This document shows positions 59,632 through 64,000 of a stretch of 64,000 bases of DNA, in pieces. A program made the translations under genes and the position numbers. Each line of letters begins with the position of its first letter. The first letter of the stretch is position 1. Source of the stretch: Chersky-267 sp034666965 (GTDB lineage Bacteria; Chloroflexota; Limnocylindria; Limnocylindrales; CSP1-4); NCBI GenBank assembly GCA_034666965.1, contig JAXDKT010000061.1, positions 1-64,000 of the forward strand, written 5' to 3'. The notes under the pieces were generated by a model. The model had not been told where the DNA came from and ran no database searches. It worked only from the letters and a program-made list of their open reading frames with translations.

Positions 59632-60261
59632 GTGAATGACCACACCGTGATGCGACCGATCCGCGCCGCCCGCCGAGCGACTCAGGCCGAGGGCCAGACC
59701 CTCGTCGAGTTCGCCCTCGTCTTCCCGATCTTCTTCATCCTGCTGATGAGCATGATCGAGTTCGGGCTGGTGTTCAACGCCCTGCTCAGTGTCAACTTCG
59801 CCACGCGCGACTCGTCGCTCATCGCGGCCGAAGCCGGCAACGGCTCGGGTGCGGATTGCGTCATCCTCGACCGGATCGAGGACTCGATCAGCGCCCCGGC
59901 GAGCGAGAGCCAGATCACCAAGGTCGAGATCTACAAGGCCAACAAGAACGGCAACCCGCAGGCCGGCCGGATCAACGTCTACACCCGGACAGGGTCCACG
60001 CCGTGCACCCTGCCCGACGGGACGACGATGTCGGTGCCGTACAGCATGGTCGGCGCGCCTGGCTACGCCGACAGCCAGCGCTGCAACACCGTGAACGGCT
60101 GCCCAACCCTGCCTGGCAGCCCCACCGGGGTCGACACGATCGGGGTCAGGATCACCTACCACTACACCTGGTTCACCCCGATGGGGTCGTTCATCGGCCT
60201 GGGCATCTCCGACTACACGATGGTCGAGTCCAACGCGATGCGGATGGAGCCCGTCCTGTGA
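59632..60261 (+). CDS. TadE-like pseudopilin
   Basis: 209 aa. A short basic leader (IRAARRATQAEGQ) is followed by the TadE motif GQTLVEFALVFPIFFILLMSMIEFG, i.e. a glutamate at position 5 of a hydrophobic helix, which is the class III prepilin-type hydrophobic stretch. A Cys-containing extracellular domain follows. TadE proteins are minor pilins needed to assemble Flp/Tad pili. GTG start; an ATG six codons later is an alternative. The stop overlaps the next gene (GTGA). Confidence 0.88.
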   Translation: MNDHTVMRPIRAARRATQAEGQTLVEFALVFPIFFILLMSMIEFGLVFNALLSVNFATRDSSLIAAEAGNGSGADCVILDRIEDSISAPASESQITKVEIYKANKNGNPQAGRINVYTRTGSTPCTLPDGTTMSVPYSMVGAPGYADSQRCNTVNGCPTLPGSPTGVDTIGVRITYHYTWFTPMGSFIGLGISDYTMVESNAMRMEPVL

Positions 60262-60854
60262 GGGCGCCGATTCGAGCCAACCGCCGAACGTCCGCCCGGG
60301 GTCAGGGCCTGGTCGAGTTCGCGGTGTCGGTGCCCGTGTTCGTGATGCTCCTGCTCGGGATGCTCGAGTTCGGCTTCGCCTTCAACCACAACCTGACCCT
60401 CGAGTACGCGACCCGGGAGGGCGCCCGCACTGGGGCGGCCCTGGCCAAGGGCACCACCACCATCCCCTGCGATCAGGTCGACAACGAGATCGTGGCCTCG
60501 GTCCAGCGGGTCCTGACCAGCCCGGGCACGCCAATCGACATCAGCAAGGTCAGTGAGGTCCGGATCTACCGGGCGGACGCCAGCGGCAACCAGATGGGCT
60601 CGACCTACAACAAGTGGGTTCCGGGCGCCGGTCCAACGGTCGACGGCGTGCCCCTGGTGTTCAAGTCCAACACGGTCAACTGGGACGCCTGCGCGGCCGG
60701 GACCCGAGACAACGGCTCAACGCCCGATTCTCTCGCGGTCAGCTTGATCTACAGCTACCGCCTCGTGAGCCCACTCGGCGCATTGCTGGGGATGGGCGGC
60801 ACGCCCGCCTTCCAGATGTCCGACCGGACCGTCATGGCGCTCAACCCGAACTAG
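60258..60854 (+). CDS. TadE-like pseudopilin, second copy
   Basis: 198 aa, GTG start overlapping the previous stop. Same plan: basic leader (RRTSARGQ), GQGLVEFAVSVPVFVMLLLGMLEFG helix and an exported domain with Cys pairs. Like TadF, it probably forms a heterodimeric minor-pilin complex with the first copy. Confidence 0.87.
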   Translation: MRAPIRANRRTSARGQGLVEFAVSVPVFVMLLLGMLEFGFAFNHNLTLEYATREGARTGAALAKGTTTIPCDQVDNEIVASVQRVLTSPGTPIDISKVSEVRIYRADASGNQMGSTYNKWVPGAGPTVDGVPLVFKSNTVNWDACAAGTRDNGSTPDSLAVSLIYSYRLVSPLGALLGMGGTPAFQMSDRTVMALNPN

Positions 60855-60866
60855 GAGATGCATTCG

Positions 60867-63173
60867 ATGGGTCCTCTGGACCAGCTCCCCGCCACACATC
60901 GCTCCGGGCTCCGCTCCGCCGCCGGCGCGGTCCGGACCAACCTGGCTGCGGGCCGCCTGGCCGCCCGCGGGCAGATGCTCGTCCTGTTCGTCGTGAGCAT
61001 CTTCGTGCTGACCGGGATCACGGCCATCGTGGTCGACGTGAGCTGGTACTGGGCCAACAGCCTGCGCGTTCAGCGCGCGGCCGATGCCGCCGCCCTGGCC
61101 GGGGTGGTCTGGCTGCCGGGCAACCCGACCACGGCCTACAGCACCGCCCGGGCGGAGGCCACCAAGAACGGCTACACGAGCGGCGGCGGAACCGTCGTGA
61201 CCCCCATCAAGGACCCCGACAGCTCGGGCAACAATCGCCGCCTCGGGGTCACCATCTCCGCCCCGGTCGGCACGTTCTTCATGAAGATCTTCGGGATCTC
61301 CACGATCACGGCGACGCGGTCATCGAAGGCCGAGTTCGTGCTGCCGGTGCCGATGGGCAGTCCCGAGAACTACTACGGCGTGTTCGGGACCACCCGCGGG
61401 CTGACCGAGACGTCACAGGTGACCAACACCGTCGTCGGCCCCTCTCAGAACACGGGCTTCGACCCGATGACCGTGGCCACGCCCGCCAGCGGTGCGTGGA
61501 CCAACCCGACCCGCGCCAACGGCAACAACGACGATCTCTACGCCGACAGCGCGGCTGCCAGCGGCTCGACCCAGCAGTGGGGCACGTTCAGTCCCAGCTT
61601 CACCGCCGGCGGGTCGGCTCAGATCCCGGCCAGCGCCGTGATCGACGGGCTCGAGGTCCAGCTTCGTGCGGTCCTGTCCGGATCGGGCAGTCCAACGACC
61701 ACATGCGACCTGGTGGTCGACACGTCGTGGAACGGCGGGACGACCTGGTCCAGCCCCCAGACCGCCACGCTGACCACGAGCGAAGCCGCCTACGGTCCGT
61801 GGGGGACAGCCAGCTCATATGCGATCTGGGGCGCGCACACCTGGATCCGGAGCGACTTTGACGACGCCAACTTCCGGGTCCGCCTGACCTGGTCCAAGCC
61901 GAACTGCGGTGCCAGCCGTTCGGCCTCGGTCGACACACTCCAGGTTCAGGTCACCTATCACACCGTGACCACGACGACCACCACCGTCACAAATCCGGTG
62001 CCCGACCAGGATCTCGAGGGGCCCGGCACCGCCTGCTCCGGGGTGGCCAGCTGCTTCCATGCCGACGGGGCCACGCTCAACCCACGTGGCTTCTGGGCGA
62101 CCATGAACTCCGAGGGTTCGGCCAACGTCAACGGCGACGCGTTCCAGCCGTACTACGACACGCCGACCAGCGCCACGAACGCGGCCTATGACGCAACGAC
62201 CTACTACAACTATGCGGTCGAGGTGCCCGCCGGGGCGAGCGGCAGCGTCTACGTCTACGACCCGGTCTTCTGTGCCGTGGCGCTCAACCGGGGCACCGGC
62301 GACCGCTGGTTCAGCGGCGCCGGGGACCAGGTCAGCTCATTCTTCGAGCTGTACGACACCAGGAACACGCTCTACGACATGACCGACGACACGGTCGTGG
62401 CCGACTCCGCGGGGCTCTTCCAGAAGGTGGCGGCCTCCGACAGCACCATGGGTGGGGGGACGAGCGGGTCGGAGTGCCGGAGCACCACCGTCACGGCCTA
62501 TGGCGACGGCCGTGACTACCACGACCAGTGGTACCGACTCGCCTCCGGGCTGAGTGGTGGACCGAGCGGCAAGGTCTACCGGATCCACACCACCGCGACC
62601 GACCCGTCCAACGTGGTCGATCAGCGCTCGGTCGATGCGGCCAACAGCTTCGCCCTGTACTCCTCGATCCCGGGGTCGCGGATCTACGGCCTCGGGGCGA
62701 TGCAGATGTTCACCCCGCTGTCGGCCTCGGGCTCGGCGGTCAGCTCGGAGTTCTACCTGGCCCAGATCGACGCGATCCACGCCGGCAAGACCGTCGAGAT
62801 CTCGCTCTGGGACCCGGGTGACACCCGGCCGCTCAGCGCGTCGGTCGAGATCCTGGTTCCGAACGCCTCCGGCTGGACGGCCACGGCGCTCGACTACACC
62901 GCCGCCCAGGGCACGACCAACGGCGCCGCCGCCAACTGCAACAGCCTGTCCGGGAACGGCGTGGGCTCGATCCAGACCAACGTCGGCAATACCAACGGGA
63001 CCTACAACGGCTGCTGGCTGACGATCCAGATCCCGATCCCGACCGGGTACACGGCTCAGCAGAGCGGCTGGTGGAAGATCCGCTACACCATGAACGGCAA
63101 CGGGACCTCCAGCGACGTGACGACGTGGAAGGTCCAGATCCGGGGCAATCCCGTACACCTCATCGTTCCCTAG
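60867..63173 (+). CDS. TadG-like pilus assembly protein with large exported region
   Basis: 768 aa. A basic N-terminus and one membrane helix (MLVLFVVSIFVLTGITAIVVDV) carry the TadG/Tad_N signature with RVQRAADAAALAGVVWLP, followed by about 690 extracellular residues that are rich in Thr, Ser, Gly, Asn and Tyr and beta-strand-like (YNYAVEVPAGASGSVYVYDPVF). Much longer than usual TadG; the exported part looks like an adhesin or surface layer module. The ATG at 60867 is 9 nt from AGGAG; an ATG at 60858 is too close to it. Confidence 0.85.
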   Translation: MGPLDQLPATHRSGLRSAAGAVRTNLAAGRLAARGQMLVLFVVSIFVLTGITAIVVDVSWYWANSLRVQRAADAAALAGVVWLPGNPTTAYSTARAEATKNGYTSGGGTVVTPIKDPDSSGNNRRLGVTISAPVGTFFMKIFGISTITATRSSKAEFVLPVPMGSPENYYGVFGTTRGLTETSQVTNTVVGPSQNTGFDPMTVATPASGAWTNPTRANGNNDDLYADSAAASGSTQQWGTFSPSFTAGGSAQIPASAVIDGLEVQLRAVLSGSGSPTTTCDLVVDTSWNGGTTWSSPQTATLTTSEAAYGPWGTASSYAIWGAHTWIRSDFDDANFRVRLTWSKPNCGASRSASVDTLQVQVTYHTVTTTTTTVTNPVPDQDLEGPGTACSGVASCFHADGATLNPRGFWATMNSEGSANVNGDAFQPYYDTPTSATNAAYDATTYYNYAVEVPAGASGSVYVYDPVFCAVALNRGTGDRWFSGAGDQVSSFFELYDTRNTLYDMTDDTVVADSAGLFQKVAASDSTMGGGTSGSECRSTTVTAYGDGRDYHDQWYRLASGLSGGPSGKVYRIHTTATDPSNVVDQRSVDAANSFALYSSIPGSRIYGLGAMQMFTPLSASGSAVSSEFYLAQIDAIHAGKTVEISLWDPGDTRPLSASVEILVPNASGWTATALDYTAAQGTTNGAAANCNSLSGNGVGSIQTNVGNTNGTYNGCWLTIQIPIPTGYTAQQSGWWKIRYTMNGNGTSSDVTTWKVQIRGNPVHLIVP

Positions 63174-63214
63174 GTTCATCCCGGGCGGAGTCGTTCGCCC
63201 TCCGTCCTCATCGG

Positions 63215-63242
63215 CCGAGCCGTCGGGTATCCGACGGCTCGG
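63215..63242 (+). terminator. Strong hairpin after the Tad operon
   Basis: CCGAGCCGTCGG and CCGACGGCTCGG form a perfect 12-bp stem with a GTAT loop, 41 bp past the stop codon; downstream sequence is TCGCTTCC. Confidence 0.75.
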
Positions 63243-63256
63243 TCGCTTCCGCGCAT

Positions 63257-63286
63257 GAGCCGGGGCCTCCAGCCGGGCCCCGGCTC
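63257..63286 (+). terminator. Second hairpin in tandem
   Basis: GAGCCGGGGC and GCCCCGGCTC form a perfect 10-bp stem with a 10-nt loop, 14 bp after the first hairpin; it may reinforce termination. Confidence 0.5.
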
Positions 63287-63475
63287 GCCCTTGTCCCAGG
63301 CCCGCACCCGCGGCGGGCTTCGCCATGGCCGGCCGCTCCGATCGACCCTGGACCACCTGTCAAGGTCCCGGACGCCTCGTCAGCCATCGACTCCGGCCCG
63401 CTCCGGACCGGACCGCCCGGGGCGTCGCGCTGACGCACCGGAACGTGGCCCGGAGTGGTCTCCAGAGGGGTCTCG

Positions 63476-63509
63476 GTAATGTCGGCGGTCAGGTTCCCCT
63501 GACTAACGT
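63476..63509 (+). promoter_or_regulatory. Candidate promoter/operator of the vWA gene
   Basis: GTAATG (63476), AGGTTCC (63491) and TAACGT (63504) match the spacing of the element upstream of the first TadE gene. The imperfect operator-like palindrome GTCAGG-TTCC-CCTGAC lies between the first box and the putative -10. Confidence 0.35.
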
Positions 63510-63559
63510 ACTAGGCAGGGATGACCCGAATGGGGTCGCACCAAAGGGAACTGAAACGA

Positions 63560-64000
63560 ATGCCAACGACAACGGCCCGCTGGCGCGGGCACCTCCAGTC
63601 GGCGGGAACAGCCACCGCCGCGGCGATCCTGGTCGCCTCGGCCGCCCTCGTCCCCGTCGGGACCCGGCTCGCACCGGTCGCCCTCGCCGCGGACGACCTC
63701 CAGGGTTGCGGCCGCAAGCCGCTCGACGTTGAGCTGATCATCGACCGGTCGGGCAGCATGGGCGAGGCCCAGTGGGCGACCGACGGCCACGTCCGACTGT
63801 ACTGGGCCAAGCAGGCTGCCGATGGGCTGGTCGACTCGCTCGATGCGACCGGCGGTGTCGGTGGCAGCCCGAACATCCATCACGTCGGTCTCTCGAAGTT
63901 CGGCAACGGCGCCGCATCGGTCGTCGTCGCGCTGGGCACCTCGAGCGCCTCGACCGTCACGTCGAGCATCGACGCGCTCACCGCGTCGGGCAACACGCCC
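63560..64000 (+). CDS. von Willebrand factor A-domain protein, N-terminal part (3' truncated)
   Basis: 147 residues from the ATG at 63560 to the window edge, with no stop. A basic N-terminus and a hydrophobic signal (AAAILVASAALVPVG, cleavage near ALAAD) precede a vWA domain: VELIIDRSGSMGEAQW contains the MIDAS metal-binding DxSxS motif. Like the TadG-type products, it is exported and probably part of a surface adhesion or pilus complex encoded here. The ribosome-binding site is weak (AAAGGGAA, 11 nt away). Confidence 0.85.
   Translation, partial: MPTTTARWRGHLQSAGTATAAAILVASAALVPVGTRLAPVALAADDLQGCGRKPLDVELIIDRSGSMGEAQWATDGHVRLYWAKQAADGLVDSLDATGGVGGSPNIHHVGLSKFGNGAASVVVALGTSSASTVTSSIDALTASGNTP

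Larger units (their letters stand above)
63174..63559. other. 386-bp gap between the TadG-like gene and the vWA gene
   Basis: Holds two strong hairpins (63215-63242 and 63257-63286), then a region with no convincing coding frame, then the candidate promoter at 63476-63509. Between that and the vWA start lie two further small hairpins, GTCAGG/CCTGAC (63488-63503) and GACCC/GGGTC (63523-63537), which may form a structured operator or leader. Confidence 0.5.

Noticed and set aside
63488..63559. Possible cyclic di-GMP (GEMM) riboswitch before the vWA gene
   Set aside because: Two small hairpins and AAAGGG-type sequence invite the idea, but the GEMM core and its tetraloop/receptor are not present, and the region is too short.

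Overview
The window is one contiguous stretch of a high-GC (about 70%) bacterial chromosome, densely packed with ordinary chromosomal genes. I see no insertion sequence, prophage, integrase or CRISPR array. Two F420-type luciferase-like oxidoreductases, an ATP-dependent DNA ligase, a Tad-type pilin set, TIGR03118/DUF4383/DUF4395 proteins, many GTG starts and several apparently leaderless promoters suggest Chloroflexota, most likely a Limnocylindria/Ellin6529-like lineage. A high-GC actinobacterium cannot be excluded from sequence alone.

Layout. 1-8.4 kb: the tail of a GGDEF protein, a Lon-N domain protein, a FemAB-like transferase, a molybdenum oxidoreductase, a cell-surface glycan pair (GT-C-like membrane protein, GT2 transferase, LPG-synthase-like membrane protein), and an OmpR/histidine kinase pair. 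8.5-13.1 kb: a glycine betaine/choline (OpuA/ProU type) ABC operon headed by an F420 oxidoreductase. 13.2-19.9 kb: a GNAT operon divergent from an ATP-dependent DNA ligase, and a sulfurtransferase divergent from a class V aminotransferase. 20-26.5 kb: a tRNA whose anticodon reads UAU (Ile, AUA codons), an MFS transporter, proline dehydrogenase, a methyltransferase/SDR pair, a NERD-like membrane protein and an orphan DNA methyltransferase. 26.6-29.9 kb: a giant LuxR-type regulator.

29.9-32.5 kb is the most interesting segment: a promoter and SAM-I riboswitch with terminator precede a threonine-synthase-like PLP enzyme, whose stop codon overlaps the start of a MoaD/ThiS-like sulfur carrier with an unusual C-terminal tail; a membrane protein with a CxxC motif follows. 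A SAM sensor controlling an O-phosphohomoserine-using enzyme translationally coupled to a sulfur carrier suggests thiocarboxylate-dependent homocysteine (methionine) synthesis rather than, or in addition to, threonine synthesis.

32.6-43.9 kb is a nitrogen/carbon cluster: a response regulator and a GAF histidine kinase flank an ammonium transporter, followed by the glutamate synthase large subunit and PEP carboxylase. A close paralogue of that two-component pair lies at 45.5-47.6 kb. 47.8-55.7 kb holds a 34-aa membrane micro-ORF, a cupredoxin lipoprotein, an AlaX editing protein, an MgtC-like protein, an ion channel with a non-standard filter, a three-subunit proton-translocating transhydrogenase and a second F420 oxidoreductase. 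55.9-64 kb: a lipoprotein, response regulator and large sensor kinase lie directly upstream of two TadE-like pseudopilins, a TadG-like protein and the start of a von Willebrand A domain protein, which suggests regulated assembly of a surface appendage.
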